61,467 nucleotides of DNA from positions 1-61,467 of the IMG/VR virus record IMGVR_UViG_3300010148_005374; one strand, given 5' to 3'. The translations under genes were made by a program, and so were the position numbers. The notes under the pieces are model-generated. The model was not told the origin of the DNA, ran no database searches, and saw only the letters and a list, made by a program, of their open reading frames with translations. Positions 9,752 to 20,542 of the stretch are shown here, in pieces; positions within the stretch are counted from its first letter, which is position 1, and each line of letters starts with the position of its first letter. Origin of the DNA: a virus.

Positions 9752-12700
9752 TTAATATCCACCGCCGCCGGATCCCCCGCCGCCGAAGCTGCCACCTCGA
9801 TTAACAGGGGGGACAGGTGCTGAACTTGGTGCTTCCTGAGCTTGACGAGGTTCCCTGGATTTTGCTAATTCTTCTGTTCTACGACGCTCCATTTGTGCAG
9901 GTGTCATATTTCTAAACTCCTCAGGGAGATCTCCCTGTTGTGCTTTGGCTACGTCAAATTGTTCAGGAGATGGCGGTGCCTCGCCAGCAAATGGGTCAAT
10001 TTGATCCTGTCCAATTGGAGGTGGTGCCATACCTTCAGGCGGTAGATCATCCGGAAGCAATGGTATACTTTCTGCGCCTGGTGCTGTTGGGCGGGTATCT
10101 AAGTCTGGTATTATTTCGCCTGCGCCGGCTGGTGGTGCGGGCCTCGGCAGAACTAATCTTCTTTGTTCTAGTTGTTTATTTTCTAAAACTTTTTTATTTC
10201 GCTGTCCACGACTTCTAGCATTTGTTTCTTGCTCTTCGGATATGTCTTCAATTTCCCGATCAAGTTCTGGTCGGAATCCGACATTGACAGACAGTTTTCC
10301 TAGTTCAACTAAAGAACAATAATCATAAGGCCAGTTATAGGTATTGCCAGCGATACCAAGATCATCACTGACAAAGAGTCCCTTAGTGTATTCAGCTTTT
10401 CTTCTTTGTAAGAAATCTTTTTGCTCTTGTGGTAAATTATCAGCTATGACACCAAACACGCTATCATAAGAGAAAGATCCAGGTCCGCCATTTAATTCTT
10501 CTGAAACAAACCTAAAGAATGTGTCAACACCACGCTCCTTGACTTTAAATATCATCCATTTTATTTCTGGTATAAAGCCATCTCTAGAACCCAAAGGAGC
10601 AACGTCTATAAGATCAACTCTAGGATGTCCATTTCTTGGTATGCCTAATTCTAATTCTTTTAGTAAAAGCTCTGGGAACACAGTCTTGTTGCCTACTCCT
10701 GAAGATCTTTCACCTGGCATATAGTGATCTATGGCCGATACGCTTGTCTTCATTGTAGCGGCGATATCTGGCATAATTCCCTGCCATATATCCGCCAAAT
10801 CTTGTCTGGATAAGGCGACTGTGTGCTCTAAAAGATAGACAATAGGTATATTAACGTCTTCTTCTGTTGGCAGTATAGAATCATAATCATCTCCACCAAA
10901 GGGATTTATAAACTTAGAAACTTTTGGAAAGTTTGGCGGCAACAAGGACGTTAGTTGTTTCTTAAGAGAAGGCGGTAAAGAATATTTTGTAAAATTCTTT
11001 CTAAACTCCTTGACTTTTGGACCCAAGGCATCCATATTGCCTTTCAATGTCATAACTTTCATTTCTTGAGTTGTAGGCTCTAAATAGTATGGTATGGCTA
11101 GCACAGCTTCAGAAATTGTTTTTTCTCCGCTTTCAGCTAATTGTCCTAGTCTTCTTGCTTTTTCTGGTTGGAAGGTTCCCGGAGCTTGTATGTCTCCTTC
11201 AGAGAATCCTACCAACCTAGCTAATGAATCGACCTCTCGCCCAGAGTCAATAACAAATTTAGGAACCTTTCTAACTACTTCGACTTTTGCAGTACCAGAC
11301 AAAACAATACCAGTAGCCTCGTTAACTCGTTGAGCACCGGACCCGGTTGGGTTACCTAAAAGTCTTAACTCAGTTGAATCAACGGAAACATCTGATATAA
11401 ACATAAACACACCTTCGACAGATGATGATGGCATAACCCCATACTGGTGCCACATTCCTGTTACCTTCGGATCATGTTCTCCAACATTCACAGATGCGCT
11501 AAAGTTATATCCGCCATCCGTTGTTGGAAAATCTAATATTGGGCACTCCCACTTGGGCATAATCACCCATTTGTTTTGATCTCTTGGAGACACATCGGCT
11601 GCATCTGTAGGATAAACATTATCAATAACCACTGAAGAATCTAAATCCTGTCTATTTTGCCAAGCACGATTAAACCCATAGGCCGGAACACCGTCAAGAC
11701 TTAATATTTGATCGTTGGCTCCAATAAAAGAGCCCGAGTCAAAATCATAGTAGTAGCCATTTTCATTATTGTATTCAACAAACAATTCCTCGCCACTCAA
11801 TATATCGCTAAGAGTTACTTCGCCAGACTTGCGTGGAACATAGGTTATTCTTACAACGCTTGGTCCGTAAAAATATGTTGGAGCGTATGGAGCAAATTCT
11901 GCTCGATGGTAAGGCCATTCTCTACCTTGAGGAACACCACCACTTTGTTGTGTAGTGGCAACTGTAAATAATGGTGCTAATTGCCCGCCCGCAAATGGAC
12001 CCGCAACAGTTACGCCGGCTCCAGCCTGGTCTGGATCAACAGCAGATCCAACTATTTCATTGCCATTAAATTTAGCCGTTAAGAGTCTTTGTTTTACGCT
12101 TACAACTCCGGTTGAACCATTAACAGACGTTGTTGTTTTGAAATCTCCATTAGTATCGGCTAAAACTAGACAGTTTGCAATTGCATTTCCAACAGCAACC
12201 TGATCAGCGGCACCTTGACACCCTATGGTGTATTCCGCTGCGCTAACTTTTGCAGGGGACCCTGGTGCTACAGTCTTAGAAAATTCAAAATTAACTGTAA
12301 CAGTTGTGCCATCGTTACTTGATCCTGTCATTCCAATAAATTTGCCGTCCAAAATATTCTCGTCAAACGTATTAATCTCTAGGCTAGCTGTTGCTTGTGC
12401 TCCATATTCAACAGTTGCAGGAGTAGTGGCACCTGGGCCAGCAGCGAGCATTTCATTCCAGTCAAATGATCCAGTCGCAGTCGCAGGACCAAACGCTGCT
12501 GGGTTACTATACATCATATGTCTATCGGTCTGTTTCATACCAATTTCCATAATGTATGCTTTATCCTTAGATACCGTTACAGTTCTAGCCTCATTTTGCT
12601 GAGTTGCTGCGGCACCTGCGGGATTATCTGCTGGTGCTTTAGCAGGTATTTCGGCGACAAACTTGGACATAAACCCACCATCTTTTTTCTTTTTAAGGAA

Positions 12701-15700
12701 AAATCTTGGAACGTTTGCCATAAAGTTTGACATTCCTAGGCGGTACAAATCGTCATCAAATTTAACAAATGATACTGATGATTCCAGCCCGCTGTCGCCC
12801 TCGGTAACACTTGTGACTAAAGCACCGGTCGTTGGTACTGAGGCTGTAATTTCCTGATATAAAACGGGATTTGAATCGGCTAACACAATTCCTCGTTTAT
12901 CAGATGAAATGTGCTCCATTGGTTTGAAAATCCCCTCGAATGGAACAACATCAGAATAAAACATGCGGTGTGGTGCGCCACGGTTACCGTCTTTGAGTTG
13001 GTCACCTTCAACCGCTACGTCTAACTTGAAGAAATCAAAGTTATCAGCCGCACCCTCTTTTCTTCTTCTGCGCCCACCTGGCAAAGTAATAGCAGTTTCA
13101 GAAGCCCCTGACATCTGCAAGTCGCCGGTTGCTAAAGAGAAAAAGACCGAGGAACTAAGCTGCCCCGCAAGAGGATCTTGTATTGAGGCAGAGGTAAACG
13201 CACTCATACCCTTTCGAAGTATAGGATAATGAACAGCCACCCCGGCCTTAATAGAGTTGTATACAATCCCTGGTGCAAAAAATGGACGGGATATTGTTCT
13301 GAAAGAACGTGGGTTCTTATCGTCATTTTCACCTGGAGTTGTGGATGTTATATCTTTAAAGTTAGGTGCCCCTGGTGTGTAGCCTTCTCCAGAATATTCA
13401 ATCGCAGGTCCATATGATTGCGAAAATAATCTAGCCAATTCTAAAGTTCTTAAAACAGGATAAAAACCCTCATAAGGCAAAAGCTTTAACAACGCTTCTG
13501 ATTTAATCTCAAGATGTCTTGGGTTTTTATTGAATTCAAGATCCTTAGAGCCTGGTTTCATAAATGACTTTAGGTACTCAACAGCATCACTAGTTGCATA
13601 CCTAGGCAGAAAATCTCTGTCGGCACTAGTAAAGGTAGAGTTTGAACCTGTATCATTGGTGGTCCCGGTCACACTTAAAGCACCTGAAACAATAGTTCCA
13701 AAACTACCAAGTTCTTTATATGTGGGCATAAGTTCACTGATGCGATACTCAGGGATAATTGTAAAATCTTTGCCAAGGTTTCTTAATTCTTGTTGCCAAT
13801 CTTCGTAGCTATTATACCACGGAAATCTAGCTGGTGCAAGAGTATTTTTCTTTGGCCCATCAACAAATTTTCTTCTTCGAGCAGCGGTCCAAGCAGGTCT
13901 TGTAACTGCCCCCGCAACAGCCATTGGCTCAGCAATAAACTTCGATAAACCATTGGCTAAGTCAGTTGTGTATATTTTTTCCGTTGGTACACTATAAACA
14001 TATTGAGGGGAGTTAATGCTCGAAGTATTAAATCTAATACCGCCAAGTTCTGAACTACTATTAGCAGCATTACCACTCATCACAATACCATAGTGTGGCA
14101 TCATAAGTTCGCCCGCTGGCATAGTAGAAGCCATAACGAATAATAGGTTATTGCCAGGACTTGTTCCACTATAAGAAGATGTTGCTAGGGTACCTGAAAA
14201 CTCTGAGTAATAGAAAGAATCCAAAGGCCACATAGATCCAGTCCCAGGGTTTCTGCGATTTTCACCGTCAACATAGGGTGTTGTTTTTACTGGAGGTATG
14301 TAACCTTGGTTACCAGAAGTGTTACCTTGGAATATCGGTATTGGGAACTGTTCATCCATTTTTACAAAATAATCAAAGGATGAAGAGAAGTTAGTAACTC
14401 TTCTTTCCCAAGAGTTGTTAAATCGTTCTATATTCTCATCGTGCAATAATCCCGAAAGCTCAGTGATGTTCCTAGCAATTAGCTCTGTCTTTGAGCCTGT
14501 TGGAATATCTGATCTCCAGAAACTATTTCTATAGAAGTTTCTTGCTCTTGTTGCCGACAGATAAGTATAAATTTCTTTTGGATATATTGTCTCTTTATAA
14601 CTCATTAATTTGATAAGTTCTACGCCATCTACAGATGGGTCAACATTATCAACGAACGTGTCCCTAATAACTTCATATGGTCTTTTAAATGCACCAAGCT
14701 TAAAGTCTTGCTTGTTACCTAAATCTATATTAAGGCCTCTGTTTGCAAAACCCTGTAATTCATTTCCGTAGGAATATTTAACAGTCACATCAACAGATTT
14801 ATCTTCTGTCGATGCAGCAGTGCCACGCCTTGTTTTTATCTGGTGTAACACTGGCTTATATCTTGATGTAAGAGGCGGCTCTTTATATTTCTTAGAGATG
14901 TGATGTCTTACAATATTACCGCCGCCGCCAGGGAAAGATACTAAAGCATTATCGTTATCTGTTACTAGCGACTTAGCAAAGTCTGTAAACACTTTCATCT
15001 TTTCAGAGGTCATTAATTTTTTACCACTTTGCTGCTCAACAGACTCTGCTTTCTTTGTAACATTAGCAGCGTCAATAAGATAAAAGTTTTGTCTGGCATT
15101 AAACATACCCTTAGTGGTAAATTGTCCATACCTTGTTTGTGTCCAAGGTGCCCACAATCCTGCACCATTACGCTCCCAAATGTATGTTATTCCACCAGCA
15201 GAGTTACTAAATACACCACTAGCTTGGGAGGCAAAAGATCCAGGATACAAGCGATATTTTTCATCGTGAGCTATAGAGGATGTATATAAAGTAATGTCCT
15301 CTGGGAATCTAGAGGATGACAAAATAAAGTTGTGATAATTATCACCAACGTTCTGCCCAGGATGATCACCAGGTGTACCTTGTGAATGAGACAAGGCCAG
15401 GAACCAAGCATAGCGATCGCCAGCAGGTATTGGTCTTGTAACAAAAGCATTATCTCTAACAGATCCGGTTGTCATAATCGGTACTAAGGGTGATTGCAAA
15501 TTACCTGATACAAGTTCAACTCTCAGCGTGGTGTTTCTTTGTGTCTTGTGAATAGCCACTAACGAAGCTGTGTGTATGGAAAGATCATCGCCATAAACAG
15601 CAGGTAAACCGCCAGACGGTATGACAATACCCTCATTAAATACACCCAGGTCTATAGAATCATATCTGTCTAGTAATGTCACTAACGATGAGGTTTGGAA

Positions 15701-18700
15701 CCCGCCAAAGCCTGTGTGTCTCTTTAGTAAGGTGTTATACCGTTGTCTAACTTTTATGTTTCTAAATGGCAGCGCATTATTTGGAGAAAATTGATCAGAT
15801 GCTCTGTCTCTAAATAACTGTTTAGAATCTTCTTTACTGCCAGGGGCAGAGAATCTATCAGCTATAATTGTATTGTTTGTTCTAACTCCCGACCTTTGTC
15901 TTGGGGCCGTAAACTCAGCCGAGCCAGATAGCCCCTGGGTTCTTCTTGGAACAGAGGTTAAAAACGCAGTTGGCATTGTACCGGTGGGAAGCGAACTTGT
16001 ATGATAAGCATCCGGGTTGAATACAAAATCAACATTAGTAGCGGCTCGATTGTTCGTATTCAACACCTCATAAAATTTAGTAAAGTTACCTAGAACTCTA
16101 ACACCACCTACTGGCGATATGGTTCCAGTTGTCGATTGAATGTTGGCAAGGTTAACTGGACTAGAAGCACCAGTGCCACGCTTGTATTGACCTTTGGGCG
16201 TCAATGCTGTTGGTTTATCAAATTCACCGGCACCATCAGCAATTTCTAGTTTATATGATTCTTTACGAACATTATCTGACTGGTTTAACTGTGCTCCCAC
16301 AGGAGCGGAACGAGCCTGTTGTCCACCAACATGTGCCAAAGTAAATGGTGATTGAAGTGCTGTGGGCCTAACATGCAGATTAGAAAAATCAACATTTGTC
16401 AGACCTGCATCCTGTAGTTGCTTTTGATAACCTGCGTGTACTGTTGAACTAACAGGAGTAAATGGCAAAACCACCTGCCCCTTAACATCTCTCTCGTCAA
16501 CAGACGCACTTAGTTCTCTTTGCCTTTTTACGTTCGGAACAATAACGTCCTTAACATCCTGATCTAACGTAAGTCCACCAAATTTTACTTTTGCGTTTGC
16601 TACTTCAGTTTTTGATTCTTTAACATTGCCGATACCTTGGTTTGTCGGGAGATTCTCTTGAGGTAAGAAAGCCCCTATCGAAACTAATCGATTCGGTGCA
16701 TAATAAGATTGTGCTTGTTTAAATATTGCTCTTCTGGACGCTTGAACCCCGGCGTCGGATTGACGAATAGTAACAGTGTCTCTTTCAGCACGAGTCATCC
16801 ACCACCAGCGGTTTTGGTTTTCTGGAGGGGGTGATTCTGGTAATGGTGCTCTTTTCTTTTTGTATGGTATTGGATCAATAAACCCAGAACCTTGCGGCGA
16901 GGACACAACCAATCCTTTTGGTACCGCAACGTTGGCGGGAGGATTAGTTGGTCGTCCAGAGTTAATTTGCGCTTGTTCTGGTCTCTCTGGTGCATCTGCA
17001 TCGTGAATTTGTAATCCGGCCGGCTCAGGAGTTGAAATAACATTTGCTTCATCGCCACCAGCGACTGATTGACGAGTTGATTTTTTACGATTACCCATAA
17101 ATGTGTAATTAAATTTAGCTCGTTCCAACAGGTGACTTTCAACTATGTTTCTAACCCCAGGCGCAACTTTTGCCGAGGCAGGGAAAAGTTGTTCTAGCAT
17201 CTGCCCAAGCGCAGCATCTAACCACTTGTAGTAATCAATATATTTCTGTAGATCTGGAATGTTGCCAACTTTTGAAAAGAATATCTGTCTAAGTTTCTCC
17301 ATAGACTTATAGTTTGGCCTGTACCTGTTTACTGGGTCACCTATTAGGTTGTTTAACTCTTCTACCGAGGCAAACAAGTGAAGCATTCTTTCTGAAACGC
17401 TCCTGTACATACTCTTCTCTACAGCATAGAAAAGTCTCTCTGGTCTTATCATTGGTGCATATGCTTGATCGTCCAGGTTTTTTACTTGCACCATATCGCT
17501 ACTAATAGCATATTCTGGCAGTTCAAGCCTATCAGTATAAAGAAGTTCTTTTCTAATTGGCTTCCCAGAGGCTGGGAAGAAATCACCCCTACCTGTATGT
17601 TGTCTAGAGTTTATATGTTGTGGTGATTCATGAAATAAATCACCAGCGCTGCCAGAGTTCAAAGACCCTGATGAAAAATCGTTTACATTAAATCGACCCG
17701 AAGCGTCACTTCCTGTTACATCTGCAAAATCCCAATGCACTGCTAAGGTGTCTGCTTGTGGTACATATATTCCAGGGTTCTTACTTTGGAAAGTGTAGGC
17801 CTGTCTAGTTGGGTTAAGCGTCCCGTAACTATCAACACTTCTAGCATGCATATCAATAGCACCTGTAGGAAGGACATCTGTCCAGTACCTGAAACTAGAT
17901 GCTCGTACATCACTAGCAGTTAATACAGTGCCAGTAAAGTTAGTTCTGTGTGCTCCAATATAATATCTTTTAGCTGCCGAAATGATATCTGAACCAGACT
18001 TGTATGTTAGCGATCCGGTCTTAAAATAACTCTCTTGTCTTATACCCGAGTCGTAATTAACAGCGTAAAAGTCTATGTCATACCCATCGTGGACATTTGC
18101 ATTGGCCCCTGAGTTTTGTGCAAAAGGAAATCTTTTTGGGTGAACCGATAATGCGAAGTTCCATTTTTGATTGTCATATACGTTTCGGAATACAGGCGAA
18201 ACTATTAATTCATTGTTGTGCCTATCAACAACTTTAAATAATACGTCCTTAACCTTGTAGTTGGGTGATATCACCTCAGCCATTTGTGACGCAGATTTAA
18301 TTGCAACCACATGTAAGCCAGCATCAGCCTGGGCTCCAAGGAAGGTTGTATCTGTAGACGAAGACAAAAGCTTATGCTCACCCTGAGGCGTGTGCCAACC
18401 AAATAGTGATGAAGTTATGACTTGATTAGGTGTATAAGAGAGTGTATCAATTTCTTTTTTGTTCGGGAACACAAACTCACACTGCGCAGTAAAGCCAAAT
18501 TCTATCAAACTTAGACTTCCACTACTACCACTTATGATACCATATGATTCTGGTAAATCAGAATTGGGATATTGATAAATGGTTGCCTCTGAGGAGTCCC
18601 TATCTACTAGCCCTGTAAAATCTGCGTACTTCTTATTACTTGTATCGACTCTATAGTTGTTATCAAGTTTGTATATCGAATTATCAGAATAAACATTTAC

Positions 18701-20542
18701 TTTTACTATTTCTTCATCAACTCCAAAACAACGAACCAAGTTTCTAATTGATTTCTCGTTACCTTTGGATTTTAAGATATGATTAAGATTGTTGTATATG
18801 TTTTTATATATTGTATTCTTTATTGATGCAAGGTCATGTTCAAAATTTATGTCCTCATCTCTTTTCAAGAATTGAGATAGAATATCAGCGTTCTGAAATA
18901 GTTCAGGGGCTTCTACGCCCATTTGCTCGACTAGACGATCATTATGGGGGAATTCAAATATACTCCCTGTGGCACTGCCGCTAATATAATCCATTGATTT
19001 TATCTTAGTAAGATAAGAAATCTGTGAATACAAAGTGTCAAAATAGGTTGATATTATCTGCGTTGAATTTCTTAATTCTGATCCAACTTGAGAATCTTCT
19101 TCAACTATCCAATCAGGGAAGGTGTTTAATATAAAAGAAGAGTTTTTTAAGTCGTGATATTCACCGATTTCTTTTAACTCGTTCTTTCTAACTGTCAGGG
19201 CCGAGGCCGATGGAATAACTATTGGATCCTCTGGTTCTGTTCTTCCTGATACTGATTGAGTTAAAGCCTGAAGTGTTATAGCAGACCCTGTATCCCTAGC
19301 TCCAGCGGCATATCCAGTCCAAGCTCCGTTTGATAATCTACCTGAATAATCAAGAACCACATTATCAACACTACTGGTTCCAAAAACTCCCTCATTGAAC
19401 TTATAATAAACTCCAAGTCCGACGTTAGCATCTTGAGTATTTGTGCCTCCATTAACGTGAGTAAACCAGTTTCTCCCTATATCCTCGCCATTTCTTGCTG
19501 CCTTCCAAAACCTGAACTCGTCTATAGAACCAGATAGCTTGCCTCGTCCTTCCATTGAGTTGGTGTCAGATACGCCAGACGGCGCAACACGAAGAGCGCC
19601 AATATTACCTATCAGTGTGCCAGTAACAAGACTAATCTGACCGGCCTGATGCCCTGTTGGCGAAATTCCGGTCTCGTGGCAAACTCCATTAATGTAAAAG
19701 TCAATAGTTGGCGAACTTTCAGATGTGTTAAACACAAATGCAAAGTGATTAAAACCACTGCCTGTAATATAGTTGCCAACTCCACCAGTAGTTGGTATTG
19801 ATTGTGTTACATAGCCTTTTGTTCCCGAGAGCATCGTAACTAAAAAACGATCCTCTAGACTCTTAGAGAGTTCAATTCTTAGATTACCATAGCATCCATT
19901 TGTTTCGGACTGATCTGATGACCCAGTAGGAACACCGTTCCATAAATCAAATATGACCTGCCTTGGTGACTGAGCAGTTGATACAGTGCCACCACCTGGT
20001 ATATCTGATTTAGAAAGAAAGAATTCAACGGTTGATCCACTTGGTCCACCAAACTCTAAATTGTTCTGTCTGAAGTTAGAAGAAAATAAAGTGCCCGAAT
20101 GTGGACCACCCTTGATCTGTATATATTCTGTTTTTGGCGATGAGAAATAGTGGGAACTATGAGATACGGCCGTACCATAATTTGTCCCAATGCTAACAAA
20201 ACCTGTTGATTTAGGATATCTCTCGTTGAAAATGTATTTCTCTAGAGGGTTAAGTTCGTTATAGAATTTTTCTTTTTCAAAAGCAGACCCATCATAGGGA
20301 TAGTTTTGTAAGATATAGTCAAAAGCATTTTCATAGTATTTTTCTGCCGAGCCATATTTTGCAAACTCATCAGGATTACCGTAATCTAGAGGTGCTGTAA
20401 ACTCTTTTTGTCTTTTTAAGCTTTCGCTTAAATGTTGGGACGACTCCATACCGCCGCTCAAAGCTGCTACTGCACTACTCTTGAGGTACTTGCCTACAGA
20501 GTTTGCCTGCTTATTATTTTCAAATAACTTTTTTATGCTCAT
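9752..20542 (-). CDS. Giant virion protein (3596 aa), LamG-like domain, probable baseplate wedge/adhesin
   Basis: One uninterrupted frame of 10.8 kb. Residues about 135-405 have the layout of a LamG/concanavalin-like jelly roll (VEFFLS, FDLWNG, HFAFVFNT, DFYINGV, GSIDEFRFWKAAR, YYKFNEG). Residues about 565-615 contain an 'LNHILKSKGNEKSIRNLVRC' segment, reminiscent of the gpI/gp7-type baseplate wedge region where a helix is followed by KG. A second jelly-roll-like stretch follows. Residues about 2720-2850 look like an inserted beta-rich module common in marine phage appendage proteins. The last 150 residues are Pro-rich and end in a Gly-rich tail (GGSFGGGGSGGGGY). The gene overlaps the upstream one by ATGA and follows the gp6-like gene by one gene, so a baseplate wedge fused to receptor-binding modules is the best inference. 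Confidence 0.75.
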   Translation of the reverse strand: MSIKKLFENNKQANSVGKYLKSSAVAALSGGMESSQHLSESLKRQKEFTAPLDYGNPDEFAKYGSAEKYYENAFDYILQNYPYDGSAFEKEKFYNELNPLEKYIFNERYPKSTGFVSIGTNYGTAVSHSSHYFSSPKTEYIQIKGGPHSGTLFSSNFRQNNLEFGGPSGSTVEFFLSKSDIPGGGTVSTAQSPRQVIFDLWNGVPTGSSDQSETNGCYGNLRIELSKSLEDRFLVTMLSGTKGYVTQSIPTTGGVGNYITGSGFNHFAFVFNTSESSPTIDFYINGVCHETGISPTGHQAGQISLVTGTLIGNIGALRVAPSGVSDTNSMEGRGKLSGSIDEFRFWKAARNGEDIGRNWFTHVNGGTNTQDANVGLGVYYKFNEGVFGTSSVDNVVLDYSGRLSNGAWTGYAAGARDTGSAITLQALTQSVSGRTEPEDPIVIPSASALTVRKNELKEIGEYHDLKNSSFILNTFPDWIVEEDSQVGSELRNSTQIISTYFDTLYSQISYLTKIKSMDYISGSATGSIFEFPHNDRLVEQMGVEAPELFQNADILSQFLKRDEDINFEHDLASIKNTIYKNIYNNLNHILKSKGNEKSIRNLVRCFGVDEEIVKVNVYSDNSIYKLDNNYRVDTSNKKYADFTGLVDRDSSEATIYQYPNSDLPESYGIISGSSGSLSLIEFGFTAQCEFVFPNKKEIDTLSYTPNQVITSSLFGWHTPQGEHKLLSSSTDTTFLGAQADAGLHVVAIKSASQMAEVISPNYKVKDVLFKVVDRHNNELIVSPVFRNVYDNQKWNFALSVHPKRFPFAQNSGANANVHDGYDIDFYAVNYDSGIRQESYFKTGSLTYKSGSDIISAAKRYYIGAHRTNFTGTVLTASDVRASSFRYWTDVLPTGAIDMHARSVDSYGTLNPTRQAYTFQSKNPGIYVPQADTLAVHWDFADVTGSDASGRFNVNDFSSGSLNSGSAGDLFHESPQHINSRQHTGRGDFFPASGKPIRKELLYTDRLELPEYAISSDMVQVKNLDDQAYAPMIRPERLFYAVEKSMYRSVSERMLHLFASVEELNNLIGDPVNRYRPNYKSMEKLRQIFFSKVGNIPDLQKYIDYYKWLDAALGQMLEQLFPASAKVAPGVRNIVESHLLERAKFNYTFMGNRKKSTRQSVAGGDEANVISTPEPAGLQIHDADAPERPEQAQINSGRPTNPPANVAVPKGLVVSSPQGSGFIDPIPYKKKRAPLPESPPPENQNRWWWMTRAERDTVTIRQSDAGVQASRRAIFKQAQSYYAPNRLVSIGAFLPQENLPTNQGIGNVKESKTEVANAKVKFGGLTLDQDVKDVIVPNVKRQRELSASVDERDVKGQVVLPFTPVSSTVHAGYQKQLQDAGLTNVDFSNLHVRPTALQSPFTLAHVGGQQARSAPVGAQLNQSDNVRKESYKLEIADGAGEFDKPTALTPKGQYKRGTGASSPVNLANIQSTTGTISPVGGVRVLGNFTKFYEVLNTNNRAATNVDFVFNPDAYHTSSLPTGTMPTAFLTSVPRRTQGLSGSAEFTAPRQRSGVRTNNTIIADRFSAPGSKEDSKQLFRDRASDQFSPNNALPFRNIKVRQRYNTLLKRHTGFGGFQTSSLVTLLDRYDSIDLGVFNEGIVIPSGGLPAVYGDDLSIHTASLVAIHKTQRNTTLRVELVSGNLQSPLVPIMTTGSVRDNAFVTRPIPAGDRYAWFLALSHSQGTPGDHPGQNVGDNYHNFILSSSRFPEDITLYTSSIAHDEKYRLYPGSFASQASGVFSNSAGGITYIWERNGAGLWAPWTQTRYGQFTTKGMFNARQNFYLIDAANVTKKAESVEQQSGKKLMTSEKMKVFTDFAKSLVTDNDNALVSFPGGGGNIVRHHISKKYKEPPLTSRYKPVLHQIKTRRGTAASTEDKSVDVTVKYSYGNELQGFANRGLNIDLGNKQDFKLGAFKRPYEVIRDTFVDNVDPSVDGVELIKLMSYKETIYPKEIYTYLSATRARNFYRNSFWRSDIPTGSKTELIARNITELSGLLHDENIERFNNSWERRVTNFSSSFDYFVKMDEQFPIPIFQGNTSGNQGYIPPVKTTPYVDGENRRNPGTGSMWPLDSFYYSEFSGTLATSSYSGTSPGNNLLFVMASTMPAGELMMPHYGIVMSGNAANSSSELGGIRFNTSSINSPQYVYSVPTEKIYTTDLANGLSKFIAEPMAVAGAVTRPAWTAARRRKFVDGPKKNTLAPARFPWYNSYEDWQQELRNLGKDFTIIPEYRISELMPTYKELGSFGTIVSGALSVTGTTNDTGSNSTFTSADRDFLPRYATSDAVEYLKSFMKPGSKDLEFNKNPRHLEIKSEALLKLLPYEGFYPVLRTLELARLFSQSYGPAIEYSGEGYTPGAPNFKDITSTTPGENDDKNPRSFRTISRPFFAPGIVYNSIKAGVAVHYPILRKGMSAFTSASIQDPLAGQLSSSVFFSLATGDLQMSGASETAITLPGGRRRRKEGAADNFDFFKLDVAVEGDQLKDGNRGAPHRMFYSDVVPFEGIFKPMEHISSDKRGIVLADSNPVLYQEITASVPTTGALVTSVTEGDSGLESSVSFVKFDDDLYRLGMSNFMANVPRFFLKKKKDGGFMSKFVAEIPAKAPADNPAGAAATQQNEARTVTVSKDKAYIMEIGMKQTDRHMMYSNPAAFGPATATGSFDWNEMLAAGPGATTPATVEYGAQATASLEINTFDENILDGKFIGMTGSSNDGTTVTVNFEFSKTVAPGSPAKVSAAEYTIGCQGAADQVAVGNAIANCLVLADTNGDFKTTTSVNGSTGVVSVKQRLLTAKFNGNEIVGSAVDPDQAGAGVTVAGPFAGGQLAPLFTVATTQQSGGVPQGREWPYHRAEFAPYAPTYFYGPSVVRITYVPRKSGEVTLSDILSGEELFVEYNNENGYYYDFDSGSFIGANDQILSLDGVPAYGFNRAWQNRQDLDSSVVIDNVYPTDAADVSPRDQNKWVIMPKWECPILDFPTTDGGYNFSASVNVGEHDPKVTGMWHQYGVMPSSSVEGVFMFISDVSVDSTELRLLGNPTGSGAQRVNEATGIVLSGTAKVEVVRKVPKFVIDSGREVDSLARLVGFSEGDIQAPGTFQPEKARRLGQLAESGEKTISEAVLAIPYYLEPTTQEMKVMTLKGNMDALGPKVKEFRKNFTKYSLPPSLKKQLTSLLPPNFPKVSKFINPFGGDDYDSILPTEEDVNIPIVYLLEHTVALSRQDLADIWQGIMPDIAATMKTSVSAIDHYMPGERSSGVGNKTVFPELLLKELELGIPRNGHPRVDLIDVAPLGSRDGFIPEIKWMIFKVKERGVDTFFRFVSEELNGGPGSFSYDSVFGVIADNLPQEQKDFLQRRKAEYTKGLFVSDDLGIAGNTYNWPYDYCSLVELGKLSVNVGFRPELDREIEDISEEQETNARSRGQRNKKVLENKQLEQRRLVLPRPAPPAGAGEIIPDLDTRPTAPGAESIPLLPDDLPPEGMAPPPIGQDQIDPFAGEAPPSPEQFDVAKAQQGDLPEEFRNMTPAQMERRRTEELAKSREPRQAQEAPSSAPVPPVNRGGSFGGGGSGGGGY

